From: CANHBY01 sp031374415
Lineage (GTDB): Bacteria; Pseudomonadota; Gammaproteobacteria; Burkholderiales; Burkholderiaceae_C
Reading direction: 5' to 3'
DNA length: 64,000 nt
NCBI GenBank assembly: GCA_031374415.1
Contig: JANMGB010000119.1
Span: 1 to 64,000, forward strand
This document shows, in pieces, positions 34,701 through 42,188 of the stretch. Each line of letters begins with the position of its first letter. Within the stretch, counting starts at the first letter, position 1. Under the pieces are notes generated by a model, which had not been told where the DNA came from, did not search any database, and saw only the letters and a list, made by a program, of their open reading frames with translations. Both the position numbers and the translations under genes were made by a program.

Positions 34701-36379
34701 GCAACAGGCTTGGCGCGGACGGCGTGCGCGCAAATCTCCGGCCTGCTGGCAGGGGGGGGCATGCCAATCCGTCTGTGCAGCAACAGGCCATTCCAGACGG
34801 TGAAGATGGCGAGCACGGGTTGAATGGGCCCGATGATCCACGTCCTCGCACTCGCTTGGATGAAGCCTTGAGCGACGCGGCGGCGATGCAGGCTAAGATC
34901 GACTGCTTCACAAGCAATAAGGGTAAATTTTCGCCCGAGGCGCTTGTGCAGTGGATGACGCCCGCCCTCGTGACACCCACTGACGGCCCCGACTTTGGGT
35001 CCGTTACGTTCAGCCAAGGCCGACAGCGGGGGCTCGGCACGGGTGGGCTCGTTGGCTATGCCACGCAAGTTGCATCGCTACTGGGTTTAGTGATCCGGCC
35101 CGAGCTCGACGGAACCCGAGGCAGAACAGACCAGTTTAGGTTTGGTCGCGACGGATTCGGGGTGGGAATGTCGATGGGCCGGACCCGTGGGGGGGGGGTC
35201 AGTTTGGGCGGGTCGGCCGCCCTCGTGCGTCCCTTTGCTGGCCCCAACAATGCGCTCGCGGGGGGCCTCCCCGGCGCCTCCCTCATTCACAATTGGGCCA
35301 CGACAAACCTCCAGGGGGGTGCCGTCATTCGTGTGCCGAAATTCGATGGCAAGACGCCTGCCCAGCAAGGTATTGAACTCGGCGAAGTACTCAGTACTGC
35401 ATTGACTTGGCGCAAGCCGATCAAGGATGATGGGGAGCCTCCCTACGATACCGCTTTGGAGGCCTTGCTCGACCAGCACCCCTCGATCTCGGTCACCACG
35501 TTTGACAATGCCAGATCGTTTGTTCACACCGCCAGTGCGAATCTGGTGGGCTTTCTCGGTCTGGCCGGGCCCGTAGGCAACGCTGGCGGCTTTGGATCTG
35601 TGGCAGCCGGCGTCACCAGCTCGAACACCCAAGAGACCCGCACCTCGAAGCACACCGGTGGGACACAAAGCTTACAGGTCAAGGCCAAGGTGGCAAGCCA
35701 CAAGTGGGGCGTCACGGCAGGTGCGTTCGGTCGGCTGGGCTATCTCAATCCTGCCGATACTCGAGTGGCCGGCGTTCGAGTCAAGCTCCTCGGGCTCACT
35801 GCCTCGGCCGACCTGCGGCTGTCCAGTGCCCGGTCCGCCTACATACTCGTTCGACAGCCGGATGGGTCGATTGTGGGCCAACGATCTGTGGAGTACACCA
35901 GCTATGAGAAGTTTGAAGCCGCAGTGAATCTGCACCGTGACAAGTGGATTCAGGAGGGCATCAGATTTGCCGCTTGGCCTGAGGATTTTCCTCAAACTGA
36001 CAGGCGCATTGTTGCTGAACGTGCATTCCATGACTTCATGGTCAAAGCGAAGGCGAGTCTGCAGGCCGGTACCGTGACCTTGAACGAGACGATGGATATC
36101 AAACCAGAAGTCGCCGCGCAACTCAACGCCAATTTGGCACTTGAGGAGTTGGCGCGGCTCGGGGAGCGACATGAAGATGCCCTGGCACTGGAGGCTGCTC
36201 GTGAGGAAATCTTGGCGCAGGACTCGTCCTGGCAACCATTCTTCCTCTTGCCCCATGCACGCAGTTCAATCAGCGGTAGCACTGGGCTGGATTTCGGGGT
36301 GATTGCCACCGAGACCCACGGAGCCCAGGCCACCCGCCTGTACGACTATTTTCCACGCATGAAAACGCCTGCGCTGTAG
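31715..36379 (+). CDS. Very large type III effector candidate (AvrE/DspE-like by size and context)
   Basis: This 1554-residue protein lacks a signal peptide. About residues 140-560 are rich in long charged helices (coiled-coil-like, many Q/A/R/E). About 560-1060 are mixed. The C-terminal ~450 residues are Gly/Ser/Thr-rich with alternating strands, as in a beta-rich domain (FGVGMSMGRTRGGGVSLGG, GFGSVAAGVTSSNTQETRTS). It follows a chaperone gene and, beyond it, a transglycosylase and a sigma-54 activator, as avrE does in P. syringae. AvrE-family effectors form beta-barrel channels. I see no WxxxE motif and cannot confirm homology. ATG 31715 was chosen over TTG 31697. No enzymatic motif was found. 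Confidence 0.55.
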   Translation: MAFYRIRDPRNTVGYTTTATVGLTGSHTAVRPRLGKLQIGAGLPHAPTLDPRVDNFQNAGLSVEKAKEYIDQCKVKAAHHPGPLNARTHGRSRQFFTAIFNGVGKTVGIGRGSAPDVATEWGRPDRPIPVKLTTGKSRLHNAVFGVSKGEAALRREAEASVSQKKTVLMSESKVDLRKAIDRETALTNKAAQLGGVQQIMRDAMVNAQATHETLVHQHTAATQTYDERTVLVGQAFDRVSVLENADAVMRTQANDLNNAIRVNRSTHDALTEQAAVLDVLLEVLPAPPAQRPAVFGPSRAELVTWRERAATNLGKVEQRLPRLERALVGAQANLDAKSQEVVAAPQDSRQRARLLAELRVCLDVRDQARVQLRRGQRWARELPVQVQVCKEKIKRLDEHSQHQRYDQLSSERTLIGLRLNDLAAQRQDLMARIRPLRADLRANQLELTEARRMHEIDRDAQFSANLEVQRAYNKWQVSLQELEGLRAENERLQPIADELSVPLTDAVIEASVLRAQEEIRLENKLQELVLAPPGFEPEQLTPQLRAQMGQLAQRLKDVPEGLTDEQATTLRRERIPIDQALEIISRSLSLATKGKGADAQVALTWLMDRSFADLVPLPGTNFSGERESKGDDLNEKSAQKRTASLLAACPSGGELLKRLVQPGAEPPRQLQDAVAVYFRATNAVPDTPDVPSKDRLHCAEHAAKVLAHPQGQRELTREQRVSFNAVRNGFTSFAKGSPYETANAAIEKLADHWMPRGQVGANKTSPLHARQRLLAANVAADLGFPTLETKLNARLKDACDELQKIIAREVVEARTRLSLVRGSHQAGSPEPRVPDALLAAQSTLHYIRERADLGQRIDTIRLDDSAWRAINKEAARQESSELAVGFPVDERVSSLELRRLATGLSKSQAEGLGEQPEFDSLQNALWVMQIDKPTALEALAGLRDQLTRSGTGTGMSGLSGASLTDAQQAAQNSADDLVDRRAAGLNRLGAVDESDRNRLGADGVRANLRPAGRGGHANPSVQQQAIPDGEDGEHGLNGPDDPRPRTRLDEALSDAAAMQAKIDCFTSNKGKFSPEALVQWMTPALVTPTDGPDFGSVTFSQGRQRGLGTGGLVGYATQVASLLGLVIRPELDGTRGRTDQFRFGRDGFGVGMSMGRTRGGGVSLGGSAALVRPFAGPNNALAGGLPGASLIHNWATTNLQGGAVIRVPKFDGKTPAQQGIELGEVLSTALTWRKPIKDDGEPPYDTALEALLDQHPSISVTTFDNARSFVHTASANLVGFLGLAGPVGNAGGFGSVAAGVTSSNTQETRTSKHTGGTQSLQVKAKVASHKWGVTAGAFGRLGYLNPADTRVAGVRVKLLGLTASADLRLSSARSAYILVRQPDGSIVGQRSVEYTSYEKFEAAVNLHRDKWIQEGIRFAAWPEDFPQTDRRIVAERAFHDFMVKAKASLQAGTVTLNETMDIKPEVAAQLNANLALEELARLGERHEDALALEAAREEILAQDSSWQPFFLLPHARSSISGSTGLDFGVIATETHGAQATRLYDYFPRMKTPAL

Positions 36380-36565
36380 ATCCTGGGGAACGACAGCGTT
36401 CGTTGACTCGGCTGACTTTCCCGTTGCAGCAACCTATTTCCGACAGGGCTTTATGAGCCTCGCGAACAACTCGCAGAGCAATACCCTCTGATGCTCACCC
36501 GCCCGCCGTTGTCGGCAGTCAGCGCTCAACCGGAAAGCTGGTTGGGCGTCTTGCGTCGGGGGCGC

Positions 36566-38671
36566 TCAAACCTCCAGCATGCCGATGGGCTGAACTTTGT
36601 AGTGTTGTGAGAGTTCCGAAAAAGAAAATACTGGCAACGCGAAAAACTCGTCTTCAACCAGTTTTCTGAATTGGCGCCGTATATCGGCCGTCGTCACGAC
36701 AACAGGGGCCTGCTGATTGGTGCCCCAGGCCCCTGTCATCTCGGCCAGGTTGTCCAGGAGTTGCTGCTCATACTGCTGGTCGAGTTCAAGGTAGTCGCCC
36801 TGGCTGCTGCTGCGTGTGGCTTGCCTCAATACGTCTTCAATTTCTGGTGACAACAAGACCGCTTGGATCAAGCCGTCCTGGGACACGTGGTGACAGAGTT
36901 GCCTGCGCAATGCAAAACGTACATGGTCCAAAATGAGGTTGGCGTCACGCTCTTTTTGAGACCAGTCGTGTAGCGTTTCTAAAATCAAGCGAACGTTGCG
37001 CAACGACACCCCCTCCCGGGCGAGCTTTTGAAGAATCTCGGCCATGCGGGAAATGTTGACTGTGCGGGCCAACTCCTTACCGAGTTCGGGCAAGAACTTG
37101 TCAGCCCACTCTTGGAAACGAGTGGCCTCTTGCACGCCGAGAAACATCTGGCAATTGCGCAGCATTTCGCTTTCGACATCGGTGGCAAAAACGGCGGTCC
37201 ATGGCTCCCACGCGATACCTGCCTCTTGGAGCGTACTTTCATCGTTGAGCTTGATCCAAACACGCTTGCGGCGGCTACCTTCCAAGGTCTCGACCGTGTG
37301 CTCAATGCCCAACTCCTCAATGCGGCTGAGGGGCTCCCGGGTGCTGGCCCATCCCAGTTTGATTTCTGCGGTGATCAAGGGCACCTCGACCATGCGGAAC
37401 TCGACAGTGGTCTCGGGCAGTGATCGCTCAAAAACAACCTCGACCGTTGGAAATTCAGGAATCCCCCGATGCTGCAGCATGCGGTTACGCATCCTTCTGA
37501 TCTCGAAGGTAATGCTTTCAGCTTGAGGCGTGTCTTTCAGTGCCAAGGGCAAAATCAGCTGCATGGGGCGCGTGCAACGGAAGTTCACAGCGTCTTTGAA
37601 CTCTGGCGCCTCGACATGGGCGAGGGCGTCTTCAGCTTCCTTCTTCTGAATCAAGCCAGGGGCCAACAAACCCACAGCACCTGCCGCAAATAGAACCAAA
37701 GCCAATACCGTGAATGTCAACCACGGCATCCCGGGAACCAACGCAAACACCAGCATGATGGCACCCGCCGTCAGCAAGGCCTTGGGCTCACTGAAAAGCT
37801 CGTGCGCGATATTTTGGCCAATGTTCTTGGCGACGTGTTCAATCCCTTTGGCGAGGGGGACATCATTTTCGGAAACACGGGTTGTGATGAGGCCGGCGGC
37901 CAAAGAAATAAGCAGCGCGGGGATTTGCGCTATCAACGCATCGCCGATGCTCAAAATCGAATAGAGATGAATGGCATCGGAGACACTCATGCCTCTTTGA
38001 ATCACACCAATCGAGACGCCGCCAAGCAAGTTCACGGCGACGATGAAGATGCCAGCGATGGCGTCCCCCTTCACGAACTTCATGGCGCCGTCCATGGCCC
38101 CATGCATTTGGCTTTCGCGGGCCAACTCTGATCGTTTGTGTTTGGCTTGATCGGCGGTGAGCAGGCCCGCGCGCAAATCGCTGTCGATCGACATTTGTTT
38201 GCCCGGCATGGCGTCCAGCGTGAAGCGTGCCGTGACCTCGGAAACCCGCTCAGAGCCCTTGGTGATCACCAAAAATTGCACCACGGTCAGAATCAAAAAG
38301 ACAACAAGGCCCACCACAATGTTGCCTCCGACAACAAAGTTGCCAAAGGTTTCCACAATATGGCCCGCATCGGCCTCCAACAGAATCAAGCGGGTGGTCG
38401 ACACCGACAAGGCCAAACGAAAAAGCGTTGTCATGAGCAACACAGCCGGGAACGTTGAGAAGGCGGTCGGCCCTCGCATGTACATCGACACGATCACGAT
38501 CAAACCCGAAACCCCCAGATTCACCGCAATCAGGGTGTCTAGCAGCCATGTCGGCATCGGCAGCACGAGCATGAAAACGATGCTGATGACGATGGTCGCG
38601 GCGACCAACTCAGCACGCTTGGCCGCTTTGATGGCCCAGGAATTCAGGTGCAAAATCACTGACATGTTCAT
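36566..38671 (-). CDS. hrcV: Type III secretion export gate protein SctV/HrcV
   Basis: This 701-residue FHIPEP-family protein has an N-terminal membrane half with about eight helices and the family block PTAFSTFPAVLLMTTLFRLALSVSTTR (read in parts), then VNLLGGVSIGVIQRGMSVSDA. The cytoplasmic half (about residues 350-700) forms the nonameric ring that receives substrates. ATG 38671 lies within the leader repeat. It ends the leftward hrpJ operon, with a 122-base gap after the preceding gene. In P. syringae hrcV is followed by the SctD, ATPase and C-ring genes; here the next 180 bases are empty and then an effector gene converges on it. Confidence 0.95.
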   Translation of the reverse strand: MNMSVILHLNSWAIKAAKRAELVAATIVISIVFMLVLPMPTWLLDTLIAVNLGVSGLIVIVSMYMRGPTAFSTFPAVLLMTTLFRLALSVSTTRLILLEADAGHIVETFGNFVVGGNIVVGLVVFLILTVVQFLVITKGSERVSEVTARFTLDAMPGKQMSIDSDLRAGLLTADQAKHKRSELARESQMHGAMDGAMKFVKGDAIAGIFIVAVNLLGGVSIGVIQRGMSVSDAIHLYSILSIGDALIAQIPALLISLAAGLITTRVSENDVPLAKGIEHVAKNIGQNIAHELFSEPKALLTAGAIMLVFALVPGMPWLTFTVLALVLFAAGAVGLLAPGLIQKKEAEDALAHVEAPEFKDAVNFRCTRPMQLILPLALKDTPQAESITFEIRRMRNRMLQHRGIPEFPTVEVVFERSLPETTVEFRMVEVPLITAEIKLGWASTREPLSRIEELGIEHTVETLEGSRRKRVWIKLNDESTLQEAGIAWEPWTAVFATDVESEMLRNCQMFLGVQEATRFQEWADKFLPELGKELARTVNISRMAEILQKLAREGVSLRNVRLILETLHDWSQKERDANLILDHVRFALRRQLCHHVSQDGLIQAVLLSPEIEDVLRQATRSSSQGDYLELDQQYEQQLLDNLAEMTGAWGTNQQAPVVVTTADIRRQFRKLVEDEFFALPVFSFSELSQHYKVQPIGMLEV

Positions 38672-38696
38672 CAAAAAACTGACTCCGGTTTGGAAC
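38666..38696 (-). repeat. Leader repeat copy 2 overlapping the hrcV start codon
   Basis: Minus-strand sequence GTTCCAAACCGGAGTCAG followed by TTTTTTGATGAAC matches copies at 4118-4147 and 41318-41348. The gap between hrcV and the preceding small gene is unusually long for this otherwise overlapping operon, which fits insertion of a repeat here. It puts a T-run directly before the hrcV ATG. Confidence 0.6.
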
Positions 38697-38793
38697 CCGC
38701 TCTGAAGGCCGGATTCCCAGTCGTGGCGATTTGGGGAGGGACGCAACTCCCTTTCAAAATCTTGTTGGGGCCGACAGGCCTGAACGCCTGTCG

Positions 38794-39147
38794 CTAATCA
38801 GTTGCAGGTTTGGGTCTTGGGCGTTGGCGAGGCGCCGTATGCTCTACCCGGTTTGAGACTGCTTGGTTCAACCGCTGCCTGACCAAAAGGCGCTGCGTCA
38901 GCGCCCGCCAGCTCGGTGGCACCTGATTTAAGTCGAGGTGCCGCACGCTGGGTACAGGCTGGTTCAGGCAAACCAGGCACTGTCGCTCCAGAAGCTCCAA
39001 GACGGCTTGTTCAGGCCAGCACTGCAAGCATCCGCGCACCAACACCAATGCTTGTTCGGCCTGTCCTTGTTCTAGCCAGCCCCAGGCTAAACCCACTGCC
39101 GTGACCAAGCTGTCTGAGTCTGGCAAACGAGGCAGGGGCGTGCTCAT
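38794..39147 (-). CDS. Small TPR-like T3SS protein, candidate SctY (YscY-like)
   Basis: The predicted 117-residue protein has one clear TPR-like helical pair (VGLAWGWLEQGQAEQALVLV then CLQCWPEQAVLELLERQCLV) and a basic, proline-rich tail. YscY is a TPR-type chaperone of similar size that binds YscX and the SctV gate. The gene order here (hrpJ, chaperone-like, this gene's partner, this gene, hrcV) is the order yopN-(tyeA)-sycN-yscX-yscY-yscV of Yersinia. Overlaps its upstream neighbour by four bases. Alternative: an unrelated Hrp-associated TPR protein. Confidence 0.5.
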   Translation of the reverse strand: MSTPLPRLPDSDSLVTAVGLAWGWLEQGQAEQALVLVRGCLQCWPEQAVLELLERQCLVCLNQPVPSVRHLDLNQVPPSWRALTQRLLVRQRLNQAVSNRVEHTAPRQRPRPKPATD

Positions 39148-39620
39148 ACCGCGGTCCGCACGGAGTTTGTGCTGGGTGACTGGGTGGGCGTGGATTGACG
39201 CAGGTTGGAATGAATCACAGCTTGCTCAATATGTTGAGCCTCCTCGAGGCGCAATCGTAGATTGACTGCGATCTCCAAAGACTTGACGGCCTGCAATGTC
39301 GGAGCACGATCCTCCTGCGGCAGACTGAATGCCTTCTTCATCAGTGTGTGCTGCAATGCACGCAGCCGATCCAGGGCCGAGGGGCCCCACACCGGGTTGT
39401 GCCTTGTCCAAGGTAAACCCAGCGCCTGAACCAATTCATCAGAGAGCGTTGGTGTGCTTAGCCCACGTTCGTCGTGGGCGCGCTCCTCTCCATCGACTTC
39501 AGCGACGGGGGGCCGCAGCCTGACGTCCAACTTGGGCGCGGCCGAAGGCCCCACGCGGCCCGTTCGGAGGGGGGGGTTTTGAATGCCGCGAGCCTCTGAG
39601 GGGCCAATTTCGATGCTCAT
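39144..39620 (-). CDS. Small T3SS protein, candidate SctX (YscX-like)
   Basis: The predicted 158-residue protein has a disordered, Pro/Arg-rich first ~55 residues and a helical second part (LSDELVQALGLPWTRHNPVW, LDRLRALQHTLMKK, LQAVKSLEIAVNLRLRLEEA). This matches the architecture of YscX, an early secreted protein with a flexible N-terminus and helical C-terminal half that binds YscY. The position between a SycN-like gene and a YscY-like gene supports it. Both ends overlap neighbours by four bases (ATGA), so synthesis is tightly coupled. Direct sequence similarity is weak. Confidence 0.45.
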   Translation of the reverse strand: MSIEIGPSEARGIQNPPLRTGRVGPSAAPKLDVRLRPPVAEVDGEERAHDERGLSTPTLSDELVQALGLPWTRHNPVWGPSALDRLRALQHTLMKKAFSLPQEDRAPTLQAVKSLEIAVNLRLRLEEAQHIEQAVIHSNLRQSTPTQSPSTNSVRTAV

Positions 39621-39952
39621 GCCAGTAACTCCCGTGCCAGCTCAAAGGTTGCAGGACTCAAGGAGTCGACGCCCCCGCCGGCAAGGCGAGGCAGTCGCTT
39701 GATGGCAACCAACTGGCCGTCATTGAGCATGGCGGGTAGCCAGCAAGACAAGCGTTCAGGTCGCTCTTGACGGCGCTGCAAAACTTGGACGGGGCTTGCC
39801 CGGCCCAAATGTGAGCCTACCGTGACCACCACAAAGTCTGCCTGTGGATGAACGACCATCCAAAGCTCGTTGTCTAGATTCATCTCGACAGGTGATCGGC
39901 TCGCAAGCGCCGCCCTCGTTGCTTGGTCGATCAGAGTGTCTTCGTCATTCAT
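39617..39952 (-). CDS. Small type III chaperone-like protein (SycN-like position)
   Basis: The predicted 111-residue protein starts MNDEDTLIDQATRAAL. Its strands (LDNELWMVVHPQADFVVVTVG, GQLVAIKRLPRL) and terminal helix (SPATFELARELLA) suggest a CesT/SycN-type chaperone. It directly follows hrpJ with a four-base overlap; SycN is a chaperone of YopN, the hrpJ-equivalent gatekeeper. Function is inferred from size and position. Confidence 0.5.
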   Translation of the reverse strand: MNDEDTLIDQATRAALASRSPVEMNLDNELWMVVHPQADFVVVTVGSHLGRASPVQVLQRRQERPERLSCWLPAMLNDGQLVAIKRLPRLAGGGVDSLSPATFELARELLA

Positions 39953-41154
39953 GTTTGCTCAACAATTCTTTGCACAGGCAGGTCTGCCCGCAGGCGCTTT
40001 TGAATAGAAAATGCCAGAGTCTGATCGGGACGGTTGAGGGCGTTGGTCAAGTCGTCCAAGTCATCCAGAAGTTTGAGTCGTGCTGGCTGGTCTGACCACC
40101 AAGACAGTGGCATATCGCTCATCGATTGCCTTAAGCAAGTCAGCGCGCCACCGTGCGCCAGCATCCGCTCAGCTTGTTCATCTCCGACCAATGAGCGGGT
40201 CAGTCTGGAGGCTTCCGAGCAGCCAGCGTCGGCTTCCTCCAAAAACTTGGTCGCTACAAAGGCGTCCGAGTTTTCAATTGCCTCTCCTTGGGCCGCCATC
40301 TGAGCCCGCATTCGCCGGGACAGAGCCAGGGCCTTGCGGACATTCATGAAAGCACCTGAATTGGTCAAGGCAGCCGAGACACGCTCTGCGTGTTGAGAGG
40401 GGTGCATGGAGCGCAAGTCAGCCAATACGCCCTCTCCAAGCTGCATCAACGCGACCTCGAATTGCGGTCCGTCAAACTTCGCCAACAACTGATTGGCAAG
40501 TTTAGGGGCGGAGATGATGGCATCGCCCGCGGTACGCCCCGCGTCGAGAAAGATACTTCGGAGTTCCGATGCCCCTGCCGCCTTGCTGGGGTCGGGTGCA
40601 TCCATGTGGTGCAGCACATCGAAAGCCGGTGCGCTGTTGTGCAGTGCTTTGAGCTCGTCGCCGTGCCTAGCCTGCAAGTTGCGCGCAGCGCTTTGTAATA
40701 TGCGCTCGGAGGCGGCATCATTGCGGCCAATGTGCTCTGCCATTTTGCTGAGCAGCAGCTGCCTCTCCATGGGGTCTCGAGGAGACAAGCTGGTCTCGAG
40801 TCCGGCCAGGCCGCTGGAGTTCAAACGAAAGGCTGCTTGGCGAGCCAGTGCATCTAGCTTGTTCTCGCCGCTGGCCCCCCAGAGTCGCGCAGCCATCTCT
40901 GCCAACAGACTGGGGTCAAGCAGCCCCAAACGCTGAGAGCGCGATCGCATCTCTCGGGCCATAGCCGCCCGTGACTGAGATTGCGCTGCTGACTGAAAAA
41001 GCTGGCTGAACTCATCGCCCACCCGATCCGACCAAGCCCGTTCATTGACCGAGCGCAAGGTGGTTTGAACTTTTTGGTCGACCGTGGCCAGCCCCAAGTT
41101 GCTTGGTGGAAGCCTCTGCGTTCGGTCAAGTGGCAGTAGAAGGTCGTTCGCCAT
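39949..41154 (-). CDS. hrpJ: T3SS gatekeeper HrpJ/SctW (YopN-TyeA-like)
   Basis: This 401-residue, largely helical protein has no signal peptide. It has the layout of HrpJ/InvE/SctW gatekeepers: a variable N-terminus (about 1-60), helical X-bundle repeats (RLGLLDPSLLAEMAARLWG onwards) and a TyeA-like C-terminal part (about 340-400, SMSDMPLSWWSDQPARLKLL). It controls the order in which substrates leave. It is first in the leftward operon ending with hrcV. A hrp-box-like site ends six bases before the ATG, so the message may be nearly leaderless or the true start may lie downstream. Confidence 0.8.
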   Translation of the reverse strand: MANDLLLPLDRTQRLPPSNLGLATVDQKVQTTLRSVNERAWSDRVGDEFSQLFQSAAQSQSRAAMAREMRSRSQRLGLLDPSLLAEMAARLWGASGENKLDALARQAAFRLNSSGLAGLETSLSPRDPMERQLLLSKMAEHIGRNDAASERILQSAARNLQARHGDELKALHNSAPAFDVLHHMDAPDPSKAAGASELRSIFLDAGRTAGDAIISAPKLANQLLAKFDGPQFEVALMQLGEGVLADLRSMHPSQHAERVSAALTNSGAFMNVRKALALSRRMRAQMAAQGEAIENSDAFVATKFLEEADAGCSEASRLTRSLVGDEQAERMLAHGGALTCLRQSMSDMPLSWWSDQPARLKLLDDLDDLTNALNRPDQTLAFSIQKRLRADLPVQRIVEQT

Positions 41155-41159
41155 GCGCT

Positions 41160-41187
41160 TCTGTGGTCTGGTGAAGGGATTGGTTCG
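41160..41187 (-). promoter_or_regulatory. Candidate hrp box at the hrpJ operon
   Basis: The minus strand reads CGAACC-N15-CCACAGA, matching the hrp-box consensus apart from the first base. It lies unusually close to the predicted hrpJ ATG (five bases between), so transcription would begin at or just inside the start codon. Confidence 0.55.
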
Positions 41188-41223
41188 GTCTGCTCCAACG
41201 AAATTCCGTCAAGCAAACATTCG

Positions 41224-41316
41224 ACCGACCTGAAGGTCGGTGTGTAGGCTGATGGTAGGGGTTTGCATCCCCTACCAAAGAATCGCCCCTTCGGGGCTCT
41301 CCGGCCTGAAGGTCGG
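41224..41316. repeat. Cluster of four stem-loops between hrpJ and the ECF gene
   Basis: Four hairpins follow one another: ACCGACC-TGAA-GGTCGGT (41224-41241), GGTAGGGG-loop-CCCCTACC (41254-41276), GCCCC-loop-GGGGC (41285-41297) and CCGGCC-TGAA-GGTCGG (41301-41316). The first and last are near copies of each other. They sit between divergent operons and lead into leader repeat copy 3. They could be a bidirectional terminator array, the structured end of a decayed insertion sequence, or a structured RNA; I cannot choose. No gene lies in 41188-41543 apart from promoter elements. Confidence 0.55.
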
Positions 41317-41317
41317 G

Positions 41318-41348
41318 GTTTCAAACCTGCGTCAGTTTTTTGATGAAC
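41318..41348 (+). repeat. Leader repeat copy 3, not followed by a real gene
   Basis: GTTTCAAACCTGCGTCAG plus TTTTTTGATGAAC. The ATG here opens only five codons before TGA, so unlike copies at transaldolase and hrcV it does not serve a gene. This supports a mobile or duplicated repeat rather than a conserved ribosome-binding leader. Confidence 0.6.
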
Positions 41349-41461
41349 AGTACGGGGTGAAATTCCAAGTTTCTGTAGGTTCGGGGGGGCGTTTTTGAAA
41401 ATCTGGCCTCCCTGGGCTTTTCGTTACCAATGTAATCAATGGCTTACGCGCTGGCGTGTGG

Positions 41462-41476
41462 TGGTCTGAATCTTGC
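41462..41476 (+). promoter_or_regulatory. Candidate sigma-54 (-24/-12) promoter of the ECF sigma gene
   Basis: TGGTCTGAATCTTGC has the required GG-N10-GC spacing and fits TGGCAC-N5-TTGC at the TGG and TTGC cores; three bases of the -24 element deviate. It would start transcription near 41488, about 55 bases before the ATG at 41544. A sigma-54 activator gene lies at 27698-29134. Confidence 0.5.
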
Positions 41477-41543
41477 GTCCAACGGGAAGACCGCTTGGTT
41501 GTGCAGGGCGGTTGCAATGATAAATCTTTCACTGGAGTTTGAA

Positions 41544-42128
41544 ATGCAAGACGAGCCCACTGTAGATGCTTCCAGCGCGCCTTTGCCACCCGTTTTCGAA
41601 ACGATGGAAATCGACGTTGAGTCCCTGTACAAAACACACCATAAATTTCTATTCGCTTTTGTTCGACGTTACGTCCGCAATGTGTCTGATGCCGAAGATG
41701 TTGTCCAATCGACTTTTCTTGAGGCAACGCGCTGCGCGGCCAAGTTTGCGAGCCTCTCCAAGCCGTCTACATGGCTTTTTGGAATTGCCCTCAACCTGTC
41801 AAGAAACCATGTGCGCAGGCAGGTGCCTGCGGGAATGTTCGTGGACGTGGACGAGGTCGGCCACGATGTCGAAGATCCTTTTGCCGACCCCGCGCGCTTG
41901 GTTGAGTCAAGGGAGCTCGTGATCAAGTCGCTCGAGTACATCGACTCTCTCTCCGAGGAGCTTCAAGCCACATTTGCTGCTGTGTTGGGGGAGGAACAGA
42001 CCTACAAGCTGGCTGCTCGCGAGTTGCAGATTCCCATAGGGACCGTGAGATCCCGCTTGTCTCGCGTGCGCGGACAACTCAGGGCATTGACGGAGTCGAC
42101 CCACGAGAAATCAGGGGCGGATCATTGA
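41544..42128 (+). CDS. ECF-type RNA polymerase sigma factor (HrpL-like role)
   Basis: This 194-residue sigma-70 family ECF protein has region 2 at about residues 20-90 (FLFAFVRRYVRNVSDAEDVVQSTFLEA, WLFGIALNLSRNHVRR) and region 4 at about 130-185 (LEYIDSLSEELQATFAAVLGEEQTYKLAARELQIPIGTVRSRLSRVR, read in parts). ATG 41544 follows GGAG with a six-base spacing. It lies between the divergent hrpJ and hrpB/hrcJ-like operons, both preceded by hrp-box-like sites, so it is the natural candidate to read them. No anti-sigma gene follows. HrpL is known in group I Hrp systems. Confidence 0.85.
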   Translation: MQDEPTVDASSAPLPPVFETMEIDVESLYKTHHKFLFAFVRRYVRNVSDAEDVVQSTFLEATRCAAKFASLSKPSTWLFGIALNLSRNHVRRQVPAGMFVDVDEVGHDVEDPFADPARLVESRELVIKSLEYIDSLSEELQATFAAVLGEEQTYKLAARELQIPIGTVRSRLSRVRGQLRALTESTHEKSGADH

Positions 42129-42188
42129 GCTCGAGTTCCTTGTTCTAAAGTGAGGTTGAGAGATGTGTCGTAGAATTTTGGATTGTTG

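Noticed and set aside
36383..36565. A trace of sctQ or sctD downstream of hrcV
   Set aside because: Both strands were read in all frames; no segment resembled SPOA or FHA-type sequences, and stops are frequent.
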